From: AC-32 sp963755635
GTDB taxonomy: Bacteria > Actinomycetota > Thermoleophilia > Gaiellales > Gaiellaceae
Length of the DNA: 64,000 nucleotides
Direction of reading: 5' to 3'
Assembly: GCA_963755635.1 (NCBI GenBank)
Contig: CAVWKS010000037.1
Span: 26,592-90,591, forward strand
Numbering within the stretch: the stretch's first letter is position 1; each line of letters begins with the position of its first letter. The position numbers and the translations under genes were made by a program. A model generated the notes under the pieces. It searched no databases. It saw only the letters and a program-made list of their open reading frames with translations, and was not told where the DNA came from. Below, in pieces: positions 44,584-51,829 of this stretch.

Positions 44584-44653
44584 GTCCCCTCTTCGGCGGA
44601 TAGGTCCGACACGATGTGACGTTTCGGGCCTGCTCCGCCGTATCTTTCGTGAG

Positions 44654-45180
44654 ATGAGGCTCTTGATGGGCGCCGCTGCCCTACTCGCGATCGCGCCCGC
44701 GCTGGCTGCCTGCGCGAGCGGCCACCGTGCGACTGGCGGATCGCAGACCACGTCGACGATCGCACGACCCGGCCCGTATGTCGTGTCCCAGCGCGTGTAC
44801 AGCGAGAATCATCTGCCTCGGCCACTAGTGAGGCGGATCGCTGCGGAGGCTCGGAGGCTGACCAGGGGGCTCGGCGATTCGTCCGTGAAGACGGCGGCGG
44901 TATATGGGCCGCGGTCACGGACTCGTGCTCGTCAAGGCTTCATCCGATGCCTGGGAGCGCACAACTGCTCGAGAGCGGACGGGCTTCTACCTGATCGTCG
45001 TCCGTGGCCACTTCGTCTGCCACTCATGCTCGGTTCCGTCAGGAGGCGAATGCTCCCCGCGGGACGATCGCGACGGACATCTGGTCGCGAACAGAGGGAG
45101 GCACCGACTTCGGACTTAGCCGCCGCCTCCCTGCCGCAATGTCTCGGCTCGGCAGTCCGACCGTGATCAGTTTGGGCTAG
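44654..45180 (+). CDS. Putative lipoprotein, two frameshifts
   Basis: About 174 residues after joining. Signal peptide ends in a lipobox (ALAAC). The first frame runs to VYGPRSR; an extra base at 44921 leads to LVLVKASSDAW and GFYLIVVRGHFVCHSCSVPSGGE; an extra base at 45051 leads to APRGTIATDIWSRTEGGTDF and a TAG at 45178. No function is known. The two shifts are like those in eight other genes here. Confidence 0.55.
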
Positions 45181-45236
45181 ACCCAGGGTCCCCGCAGCTC
45201 TGGCCGTAGATCGGGTCGCATCGATCCGCCGCCGGA

Positions 45237-45373
45237 GGCCGGCTTTGCCGGCCGGGAGGCCCACGACGACAAAGAACACTCGCCGAGCGCGACAGCGGCC
45301 GGCATGTCAAGCGCGAGAGCCCTGTCCACTTCTCGAAAGGAGGGGGCTCGCGGGGGAACCAGGGGTTCCCCCG
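45237..45373. repeat. Intergenic hairpins downstream of the lipoprotein gene
   Basis: Two strong inverted repeats: GGCCGGC/GCCGGCC with a 3-nt loop (45237-45253), and CGGGGGAACC/GGTTCCCCCG with a 3-nt loop (45351-45373). Together with the terminator at 45381-45410 they form a chain of hairpins in a stretch with no convincing gene. The second lies downstream of the minus-strand RNA terminator. Confidence 0.55.
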
Positions 45374-45375
45374 TG

Positions 45376-45553
45376 AAAGAAAAGGCCCCCGCTGCGGCTC
45401 GGGGGCCTTTATGTGATTTTGTGCGCCTTTTCTTTGAGAGGCGACGACCCGGAGGCCTTGGCTCTGCGGCCCAGCCACGCCTCCGGGCCTTCGTCGCCAT
45501 CTCTCTGGCGCGCCCCTTGCATCACGAGCCTGGCGTCCGGCTCGGTGCAAGGT
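45376..45553 (-). ncRNA. Candidate structured small RNA with promoter and terminator
   Basis: About 178 nt read leftward. It begins about 7 nt after a -10 TATAGT; its first hairpin is CCTTGCA..TGCAAGG with an inner CGAGCC/GGCTCG stem (45515-45552). A second long stem pairs GGCGACGA and CCCGGAGGC with their complements (45440-45498). It ends in an 11-bp terminator stem, AAAGGCCCCCG/CGGGGGCCTTT (45381-45410), followed on this strand by TTTTCTTTC. A basic ORF (MATKARRRGWA...) overlaps but runs through the terminator. No known RNA family is recognised. Confidence 0.55.
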
Positions 45554-45559
45554 GGACTG

Positions 45560-45588
45560 ACTATAGAGGCGGTTCCCCCAAGAGTCAA
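45560..45588 (-). promoter_or_regulatory. Sigma-70-type promoter of the candidate small RNA
   Basis: On the minus strand: TTGACT (45588-45583), 17 nt, TATAGT (45565-45560). This is near-consensus, the best housekeeping promoter seen in the window. The -35 lies inside the regulator box CACTTGACTC. Confidence 0.7.
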
Positions 45589-45628
45589 GTGCCTCGGTCA
45601 AGTGATTTTCAGACATGTCACTTGACTC
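45582..45628. promoter_or_regulatory. Cluster of TCAAGTGA/CACTTGACTC boxes between divergent promoters
   Basis: Three boxes: CACTTGACTC on the minus strand (45582-45591), TCACTTGACC on the minus strand (45596-45605), and TCACTTGACTC on the plus strand (45618-45628). The last two form an inverted repeat TCAAGTGA/TCACTTGA with a 12-nt centre. Degenerate copies follow at 45674, 45689 and 45702 near the regulator start. Likely operators for the XRE-family protein. Confidence 0.65.
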
Positions 45629-45648
45629 GATTTCCGCTTGGTTATGAC
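45622..45648 (+). promoter_or_regulatory. Putative promoter of the XRE-TPR regulator gene
   Basis: TTGACT at 45622-45627 and TATGAC at 45643-45648 with a 15-nt spacer, shorter than ideal. The -35 is part of the box TCACTTGACTC, mirroring the small RNA promoter on the other strand. Confidence 0.45.
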
Positions 45649-45711
45649 CTTTTCGAGGGATTTGGTCAAAGGGCCACTTGCGCCGACGTCAAGTATGCGT
45701 TTCACTTACAC

Positions 45712-47070
45712 ATGCCGCTAATGCCGCGTACCCCTCTCACTGCTCAGACCCGCACCCCGCTCCACGCCGCCGGAACTCGACTCGGTGAGCGTCTGCGGCA
45801 GCTGCGCGTTGCGGCCGGTCTGACCCAGACCGATCTGGCCGGTGACAGGTTCTCCAAGGAATACATCAGCCAGATCGAGCGTGGCAAGACCCGGCCCACT
45901 CACGACACGGTCGAATGGCTGGCGGCGAAGCTGGGCGTCGACCCGACCTTCCTCGAGAAGGGCGTCTCCGCCGACGAGCGGAGCCGCGTCGAAGCGCTGC
46001 TCGCCCGCGCCGAGGCGCTGACCAACGCGCACCGCTACGACGAAGCGGTCGAAGAGCTCGAGAACTCACGCACCGCGGTCCTCGCGACCGGTGCCGCCGA
46101 GCTCGAGCAGCGCTCGCTGATGTCGGAGGCATGGGCGCGGATGGAGCGCGGCGAGGTCAGGCCCGCGATCCAGCTGCTCGAGCGCTGCCGCGCGATCGCC
46201 GAGGGGCCCGGCTTCTCGGACGTCGACCGCGCGCAGGTGCTCTTCCGGATGGGCGTCTGCCGCTACCACCTTTCGAGCATTGCGTCGGCCGTCTCGCTGT
46301 TCAGCGAAGCGCTGGGGCTCGCCGAGGGATCGAATCTGCCGTGTGACCTGCTGCGATCCGAGATCCTCGGCTGGCGCTCCCGTTGCCGACGCCGGCAGCG
46401 CGACCTGGAAGCAGCGCGCGAGGACGTCGAGCGCGCGCTCGAGCTGGCGCAGGCGCTCGGCGACGAGCAGACGATGGCCAGCACGTACTTCCAGGCCTCG
46501 ATGGTCGCCGAGCGGATGGGCCACTGGGTGCTTGCCCGCAGCTACGCGGAGCGCGCCAAGGCTTACTGCGAGCAGCTGAACGACGAGCGCAATGTCGGCC
46601 GGCTGCTGAACAACCTCGGCGGTCTCAACTTCCAGCTCGGCAAGCCCGAGCAGGCGATCGAGCAGCTCAAGGACGCGTATCGCGTGCTGCTCGACAAGGG
46701 CAGCGAGGCCGAGGCGGCCAACGTCGTCTCGTCGCTCGCGCACGTGCACCTGATGACCGGTCAGGTGCAGTCGGCCGAGGAGGAGGCGCGGCACGCGCTC
46801 GATCTCCTCGATGGCCGCGAAGATTTCCTGGTCGACATCGCTCCGACCCAGCTCGTGCTGGGCCGCGCGTTGCTCGAGCAGGGACGCCTCGACGATGCTC
46901 AGGAGATGCTGGGCGCGGCGGAGGCAAGCGCAGATCAACTCGAATCGATCAGCCACCGCGCAGCGGCCTGGCTGGCACAGGGCGACCTGGCAGTGCGTCG
47001 CGGCGAGGACGCGACGGCTGCACGGCTGTACCGCAAGGCCGCGGAAGCCCTACAGGATGTCCGCTTCTAA
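45712..47070 (+). CDS. XRE-family regulator with TPR domain (RRNPP-like architecture)
   Basis: About 452 residues. HTH_XRE at residues about 20-80: GTRLGERLRQLRVAAGLTQT, FSKEYISQIERGKTRPTHDT, then WLAAKLGVDPTFLEKG. The remaining 360 residues are TPR-like helical repeats (RVLFRMGVCRYHLSSIASAV; RLLNNLGGLNFQLGKPEQAI; VVSSLAHVHLMTGQVQSAEE; ALLEQGRLDDAQEMLGAAE). XRE plus TPR is the layout of peptide-sensing regulators Rgg, PlcR, PrgX and ComR. A second ATG at 45721 is possible; neither has a strong ribosome site. A short secreted-peptide gene follows by 19 bp. Confidence 0.9.
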   Translation: MPLMPRTPLTAQTRTPLHAAGTRLGERLRQLRVAAGLTQTDLAGDRFSKEYISQIERGKTRPTHDTVEWLAAKLGVDPTFLEKGVSADERSRVEALLARAEALTNAHRYDEAVEELENSRTAVLATGAAELEQRSLMSEAWARMERGEVRPAIQLLERCRAIAEGPGFSDVDRAQVLFRMGVCRYHLSSIASAVSLFSEALGLAEGSNLPCDLLRSEILGWRSRCRRRQRDLEAAREDVERALELAQALGDEQTMASTYFQASMVAERMGHWVLARSYAERAKAYCEQLNDERNVGRLLNNLGGLNFQLGKPEQAIEQLKDAYRVLLDKGSEAEAANVVSSLAHVHLMTGQVQSAEEEARHALDLLDGREDFLVDIAPTQLVLGRALLEQGRLDDAQEMLGAAEASADQLESISHRAAAWLAQGDLAVRRGEDATAARLYRKAAEALQDVRF

Positions 47071-47089
47071 GCCGATGAAGGAGGTGACT

Positions 47090-47230
47090 ATGAAAAAGGC
47101 ACGCATGATCTCTGTGGTCGCGGCGCTGTGTCTGCTGGCGTTCTCGTTCCAGGGTATGGCTCGGGGCAACTCGCACAGCCACGGCCACACCGACGACGGC
47201 GGCGTGATCAGCTGGTTCGACGGGCTCTAG
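47090..47230 (+). CDS. 46-residue secreted peptide downstream of the XRE-TPR regulator
   Basis: Basic start MKKARM, hydrophobic core (ISVVAALCLLAFSF), a plausible signal peptidase site after GMA, then a short His-rich mature part (NSHSHGHTDDGG) ending in GVISWFDGL. The AAGGAGGTGACT ribosome site is excellent. Small exported pro-peptides encoded directly after the regulator are typical of RRNPP quorum-sensing pairs, where a C-terminal fragment is the signal; here that role is inferred. A hairpin (47230-47262) follows. Confidence 0.75.
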   Translation: MKKARMISVVAALCLLAFSFQGMARGNSHSHGHTDDGGVISWFDGL

Positions 47231-47262
47231 GCCGGGCGTAGGTTTTTCGCTGCGCCCGGGCC
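47230..47262 (+). terminator. Hairpin after the peptide gene
   Basis: GGCCGGGCG (47230-47238) pairs with CGCCCGGGCC (47253-47262) with one bulged G; the loop contains a T5 run. It begins at the stop codon of the peptide gene. The rest of the gap to 47490 shows nothing recognisable. Confidence 0.4.
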
Positions 47263-47489
47263 TGGGGTCTCACATCGGACGCCTGAGGCGCACGGCGGGC
47301 TCGCCGGTCGCACTCCTGCTCAACGACCGGCGGCGCACGTCACGTCGCTAGACCCGGCCGGTGGGCCACGTTCTGGCGGTTTTTCTCTTGCGGCCGGCGT
47401 AGCTTCTGCCTGCGGTTCGTCCTTCTAGCGGCGATCCGTGCGGCTCCTTTGGAGTTTCGTGCGGCCGCCTCCGCGGAGAAGAACCTTCT

Positions 47490-49082
47490 GTGGGCGCACG
47501 CATGCAACGAACCAAGCGCACCCTCGAGGTCGCGCGCACTGCACGGCGGCAGAGCCTGCTCCGCGTCCTGCGCGAAGTGGGCGTCGTCGGCGACAGGCCG
47601 GCCACGCGTGAGGGCGCGGTCGAGTTCCGCCGCGCGCTGGAGGAGCTCGGCACCACCTACCTGAAGCTCGGCCAGCTGCTCTCCTCGCGGCCTGACCTCC
47701 TGCCCGACGTCTACATCGAGGAGCTCGGGAAGCTCGTGGACGAGGTGCCGCCGTTTCCGTTCGCCGAGGTCGAGCAGGTCGTTCGCGAGGACCTCGGCGA
47801 GGGCGTGGTCGCGCGGCTGGAGCCGGAGCCGCTCGCCGCGGCGTCGATCGCGCAGATCCACGAGGCGGTGCTCGCCGACGGGCGCGACGTCGTGCTCAAG
47901 GTGCGCCGCCCGGGGATCCGCGAGCAGGTCGAGCTCGACCTGGACGTGATCCGCAGCGCCGTCGGCTTTCTCGACAAGCGCTCCGAGACGGCCCAGATGC
48001 TGCAGCTGCGGGCGCTCGAGGAGGAGCTCGAGGTCCACCTGCGGGCCGAGCTCAACTTCGTCGAGGAGGCGAGCAACACGGAGCTGATCCGCGGATTCGT
48101 CGCCGACTACGAGAACCTCGTCGTGCCGCAGGTGATCCGGCCGTACGTGACCGAGCGGCTGCTGGTGCTCGAGCGGCTCCGCGGCAAGAAGGTCGAGGCC
48201 GGCCACGGCCTGCCGCAGGAACGGGCGGCCGAGCTCGCGCGGGACTTCTTCCGCGCCTACATCCGCCAGGTGACGCTCGAAGGCGTCTACCACGCAGATC
48301 CTCACCGCGGCAACGTGATCCTGACCGACGACGGCCGGATCGGGCTGCTCGATTTCGGACTGCTCGGGCGGCTCGACGAGGAGACGCGCGCCCGGCTCTC
48401 GGCGCTCCTGCTCGCGGTTGCCCAGAACCAGGCGGACGACGTCGCGGCGCTGCTGCTCTCGCTCTCGGTGACGACGCTCGACTCGGACGAGCCGGGCTTC
48501 GTCCACGAGCTGCGGCGCAAGCTGCCGCGCTACCACTGGCGCCCGCTGGCGGGAATCCCGACGGGCGAGGCGCTCGCCGACCTGCAGCGCATCGCGCTGC
48601 GCCACGGCGTGCGCCTGCCGACCAGCTTCGCCCTGGTCGGCAAGACGCTCTCGCAGGCCGACTCGATCGCGCGGACGCTCGACCCCGAGCTCGACCCGGT
48701 GCAGCTGATCGAGCGCGAGTCCTACGAGCTGGTGCTCAAGGAGGCCGAGGCGCAGCTCGAGCCGACTCGCTTCTTCAGCAACCTCTACGCCCAGGTCGGC
48801 ACGCTCTCGCGGCTCCCGCGCCGCCTCGGGCAGATCGCCGACCAGCTCGAGGCGGGCACGCTCAAGGTGGGAGTGGTCCCGGCGAACCTCGACGACACCG
48901 AGCAGATGCTCCGCTCGGTCGCGAACCGCGTCGGCGCCTCGATCATCGTGGTCGGCCTGCTCGTCTCGTCGGCCCTGATGGCGCGCGTGAACCACGTCGT
49001 CGCGCTCGTCGGCTTCTGCCTTTCCGCGGTGATCGGCCTCTACATGATCTGGCGCATCATCAAGACGCCCGGTGAGTTGTAG
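47490..49082 (+). CDS. UbiB/ABC1 (AarF) family atypical kinase
   Basis: 530 residues. The family KxGQ motif is in LGTTYLKLGQLLSSRPDLLP; the Ala-rich loop is PLAAASIAQIHEA; then VVLKVRRPGI, the catalytic HADPHRGNVIL and the metal-binding LLDFGLLG. Two C-terminal membrane helices (SIIVVGLLVSSALMARV; VVALVGFCLSAVIGLYMIW) anchor it. UbiB proteins support quinone lipid synthesis or transport. GTG at 47490; ATG at 47502 also fits. Confidence 0.93.
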   Translation: MGARMQRTKRTLEVARTARRQSLLRVLREVGVVGDRPATREGAVEFRRALEELGTTYLKLGQLLSSRPDLLPDVYIEELGKLVDEVPPFPFAEVEQVVREDLGEGVVARLEPEPLAAASIAQIHEAVLADGRDVVLKVRRPGIREQVELDLDVIRSAVGFLDKRSETAQMLQLRALEEELEVHLRAELNFVEEASNTELIRGFVADYENLVVPQVIRPYVTERLLVLERLRGKKVEAGHGLPQERAAELARDFFRAYIRQVTLEGVYHADPHRGNVILTDDGRIGLLDFGLLGRLDEETRARLSALLLAVAQNQADDVAALLLSLSVTTLDSDEPGFVHELRRKLPRYHWRPLAGIPTGEALADLQRIALRHGVRLPTSFALVGKTLSQADSIARTLDPELDPVQLIERESYELVLKEAEAQLEPTRFFSNLYAQVGTLSRLPRRLGQIADQLEAGTLKVGVVPANLDDTEQMLRSVANRVGASIIVVGLLVSSALMARVNHVVALVGFCLSAVIGLYMIWRIIKTPGEL

Positions 49083-49141
49083 GAGGAGCGCCCCTGCGCG
49101 CCGCGAACTGGGCGCGCACAGAAGCTCCTCCTCTCCCCTGA

Positions 49142-49176
49142 CAGCGGCGGCTCCCACTCGAGCCGCCGCTGCTTTA
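49142..49176 (+). terminator. Intrinsic terminator after the UbiB-like gene
   Basis: CAGCGGCGGCTC (49142-49153) and GAGCCGCCGCTG (49160-49171): perfect 12-bp stem, 6-nt loop, then CTTTAA. A further hairpin (AGGAGGAGC/GCTCCTCCT with inner TGCGCGCC/GGCGCGCA) lies just before it at about 49081-49132. Confidence 0.8.
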
Positions 49177-49180
49177 ACCG

Positions 49181-49207
49181 GGGAATATTCGGGGCACTTC
49201 GTTCGTC
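49181..49207 (+). promoter_or_regulatory. Weak SigR-like promoter upstream of selD
   Basis: GGGAAT (49181-49186), 18 nt, GTC (49205-49207): one base from the GGAAT-N18-GTT consensus seen perfectly at 16808. It overlaps a palindrome TTCGTCT-GT-AGACGAA (49202-49217). Either element may control selD. Confidence 0.3.
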
Positions 49208-49263
49208 TGTAGACGAAACCGTCCTTGATCCCTACAGTTCCCCGAACGCTTTCTGGAGAGCGC

Positions 49264-50301
49264 GTGAATCTGGACACCGACACGATCAAATTGACCGACC
49301 TCGCCTCGTGCGGGGGCTGTGCCTCGAAGTACTCCGCAGCCCGGCTCGAGCAGCTGCTCGCGGGGTTCGTTCCGGCCGAGGCCGAGAACCTGCTGGTGGG
49401 CCTCTCGCCGGCCGACGACGCGGCCGTCTACCTGCTCGACGACGAGCGCGCACTGATCTTCACGCTCGACTTCTTCCCGCCGGTCGTCGACAACCCGGCC
49501 GACTACGGCGCGATCGCCGCGACCAACGCGCTCAACGACGTCTTCGCGATGGGCGGCACCCCGCTGCTCGCGCTCTCGATCGCGGCCTTCCCCGAGGAGC
49601 TGCCGATGGAGATGCTCGCGGAGATCTTCGCGGCCGCGGACGAGCAGGTGCGCGCGGCGGGCGGGCTGCTCGCGGGCGGGCACACGATCCGCGACGCGGA
49701 GCCGAAGTACGGGCTCGCGGTCATCGGCACCGTGCATCCGAACGGGATCTGGCCGAAGAACGGCGCGAAGCCCGGTGACGCGCTATTCGTGACGAAGCCG
49801 CTCGGGACGGGCCTGATCATGACCGGCTTCAAGCGCGGCGCCGTCGGCACGCAGCAGCTCGAGCGCGCGATTCGCTGGATGCGGACGCTGAACGACCGGG
49901 CGGCCGAGGTCCTGCGTGGGCAGGCGCCGAACGCCGTCACCGACGTGACGGGCTTCGGGCTCTTCGGCCACGCGCACGAGGTCGCCGAGCGGAGCGGCGT
50001 GCGCATCCTGCTCGAGTCGGAGCGTTTCCCCGCGATCGACGGGGCCCTCGACGTCGCCCGCCGGGGAATCCGCACGAGCGGCGATCCCCGGAACCGCGAT
50101 TTCGCCGCCCCGCACCTCCAGTTGGACGGCGTGCCGGAAACGCTGGTCGCGCTCGGCTACGACCCGCAGACCGCCGGCGGGCTGCTCGTCTCGCTCCCGC
50201 GTGAGCGGGCGGCGGCGCTCGAGGCCGAGTTCGAGGCGCGCAAGCTCTTCATCCGCCGCGTGGGCTGGGTCGAGGAGGGCGCCGGCGTCGCCGTCGCATG
50301 A
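49264..50301 (+). CDS. selD: Selenide, water dikinase
   Basis: 345 residues; makes selenophosphate from selenide and ATP. The N-terminal glycine-rich active loop is LASCGGCASKYSA, with Cys where some homologues have selenocysteine. Further: LSPADDAAVYLL, TLDFFPPVVDNPADYGAIAATNALNDVFAMGG, AGGHTIRDAEPKYGL, DVTGFGLFGHAHE and DPQTAGGLLVS. GTG at 49264 has GGAGAG upstream at good spacing. No selA, selB or tRNA-Sec is in the window. Coupled to nadM by ATGA. Confidence 0.95.
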   Translation: MNLDTDTIKLTDLASCGGCASKYSAARLEQLLAGFVPAEAENLLVGLSPADDAAVYLLDDERALIFTLDFFPPVVDNPADYGAIAATNALNDVFAMGGTPLLALSIAAFPEELPMEMLAEIFAAADEQVRAAGGLLAGGHTIRDAEPKYGLAVIGTVHPNGIWPKNGAKPGDALFVTKPLGTGLIMTGFKRGAVGTQQLERAIRWMRTLNDRAAEVLRGQAPNAVTDVTGFGLFGHAHEVAERSGVRILLESERFPAIDGALDVARRGIRTSGDPRNRDFAAPHLQLDGVPETLVALGYDPQTAGGLLVSLPRERAAALEAEFEARKLFIRRVGWVEEGAGVAVA

Positions 50302-50829
50302 TCGCCCGCGGCATGGTCCACGGGCGGTTCCAGCCCTTCCACAACGGTCATCTCGAGTATCTGGCCGGCGCCGCGAGGCACTGCCGCGAGCTGTTCGTCG
50401 GGATCACGAACCCTGACCCGGCGCACGTCCTGCCGGAGGAGTCCGACCCGCTCCGGCACCTGCCCGAGTCGAATCCGTACACGTACGTCGAGCGCATGCT
50501 GATGGTCAGGGCTGCGGCCGCAGACGCGGGGATCGGTGCCGAGCGGCTGCACATCGTCCCGTTCCCGGTCAACGAGCCCGAGCTCTGGCCCGTCTACGTG
50601 CCGGCCGGCGTCGTCCAATTCATCCGGCTCTTCTCCGACTGGGGCGGGACGAAGCTCGAGCGCCTGCGCGAGGCCGGCTACGAGGTCGTCGTGCTCGACG
50701 AAGGGCAGCTCGAAGGAGATCTCCGGTGCCGACGTGCGGGACGCGATGCGAAACGGGGACGGCTGGGAACGGCTCGTACCGCCCGGTGTTGCCTCGCTTC
50801 TGCGCGAGATGCAACGGACCCCGGTGTAA
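50298..50829 (+). CDS. nadM: Nicotinamide-nucleotide adenylyltransferase (NadM-like), frameshifted
   Basis: About 176 residues. The HxGH nucleotidyltransferase motif is GRFQPFHNGHLEYL; NPYTYVERMLMVRAA and VPFPVNEPELWPVYVP follow. An extra G at 50712 breaks the frame after DEGQL; the next frame has KEISGADVRDAMRNGDGWE, the ISGTxxR-type nucleotide motif, to a TAA at 50827. It joins NMN with AMP. With nadE elsewhere in the window it serves NAD biosynthesis. Confidence 0.85.
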
Positions 50830-50919
50830 AAGTGCTGTAAGCGCCAGGAACTTTCCGGTTGCGGCGGCGTTTCAGTGGAAAGGAGAGACTCGCCGTCCAG
50901 TCAGGGGGTTCCGATTCAA

Positions 50920-51792
50920 ATGCGCAGCATCGTTCTCACAATGGTCGCGGCCGCCGCGCTCGTGCTCGCGGGCGCGTCCCAACCGGCCACGACCGCAGTC
51001 ACCAAGGCCGTCAACATCACCTCGACCGCGTTCAAGCCGGCGACCGTCAAGATCGCCACGGGCGACTCGGTCAAATGGACGAACAAGGACACGAAGACGC
51101 ACCAGGTCGTCTCCAACAGCGGCGCCTTCGCCTCCACGATCCTCGGCCCCGGGAAGAGCTATTCGCACAGGTTCGACACTGCGGGCACCTACCGCTACCA
51201 CGACGCCTTGCATCCGAGCTTGACCGGCAAGGTCGTCGTGAGCGGGCCGCCGCCGGCAGTCACGATCGGCGCCGGCAAACCGATCATCATCTACGGCGCC
51301 AAGATACACGTCTCAGGTCAGATCTCGAGCGCACAGGCGGGCGAGACCGTGACCGTCTACGCCCAGCCGTACCTCGAGCCGTCGCCCACGCTGGTCGCCA
51401 CGCTGATTACCGGCACCAACGGGGTCTGGGACACGGTCGTCCAGCCGTCGCTCCTGACCACCTACCAGGCGCACTGGAAGGCCACGCTCAGCTCGACCGT
51501 GATGGTGGCCGTCCATCCGCAGGTGCTGTTCACGTTGCGTCGCGGGCACGGCGTCGTGCGCGTCAGAGCGGCGCGGTCGATGGCCGGCAAGAAGGTCTAC
51601 ATCCAGCGGCGCACCCGCTTCGGCGAGTGGATCAAGATCAGGCGCGTGATTCTCGGCAGCAGCTCGGCCCGGTCCTTCCGGATGCGGCTGCCGCGCGGCC
51701 GCTACGTCCTGCGGGCCTACATGACCGTCAACCAGGCAGGCCCGGGCTACCTGGACGGGATCAGCCGCGCTCGCTTTTACCGCGTGAGGTAA
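50920..51792 (+). CDS. Secreted cupredoxin-domain protein with altered copper site
   Basis: 290 residues. Signal peptide (IVLTMVAAAALVLAGASQP), cupredoxin fold (AFKPATVKIATGDSVKWTNK, KTHQVVSN) and a C-terminal beta region of about 180 residues. The last ligand loop is YRYHDALHPSLTG, where type-1 copper proteins have Y-x-C-x2-H-P-x-M: the Cys is His and the Met is Leu. Blue-copper chemistry is thus unlikely. ATG 50920 is chosen for the signal. Confidence 0.8.
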   Translation: MRSIVLTMVAAAALVLAGASQPATTAVTKAVNITSTAFKPATVKIATGDSVKWTNKDTKTHQVVSNSGAFASTILGPGKSYSHRFDTAGTYRYHDALHPSLTGKVVVSGPPPAVTIGAGKPIIIYGAKIHVSGQISSAQAGETVTVYAQPYLEPSPTLVATLITGTNGVWDTVVQPSLLTTYQAHWKATLSSTVMVAVHPQVLFTLRRGHGVVRVRAARSMAGKKVYIQRRTRFGEWIKIRRVILGSSSARSFRMRLPRGRYVLRAYMTVNQAGPGYLDGISRARFYRVR

Positions 51793-51829
51793 CGCTCCTA
51801 CACAGGGGCGCGGGTTAGCCTGCGCCCCT

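Noticed and set aside
45177..45500. Minus-strand ORF encoding a basic protein (MATKARRRGWA...)
   Set aside because: It runs straight through a strong terminator hairpin and other stems, has AAA/TCA-type codons foreign to this genome, and lacks a good ribosome site. A non-coding RNA explains the region better.
45181..45711. tRNA, tmRNA, RNase P or SRP RNA in the structured gap
   Set aside because: No T-loop consensus, tmRNA ends, P4 helix sequences or SRP tetraloop signature could be found on either strand.
47340..49289. 649-residue minus-strand ORF opposite the UbiB gene
   Set aside because: Antisense shadow with no domain pattern; the plus strand has complete UbiB motifs.
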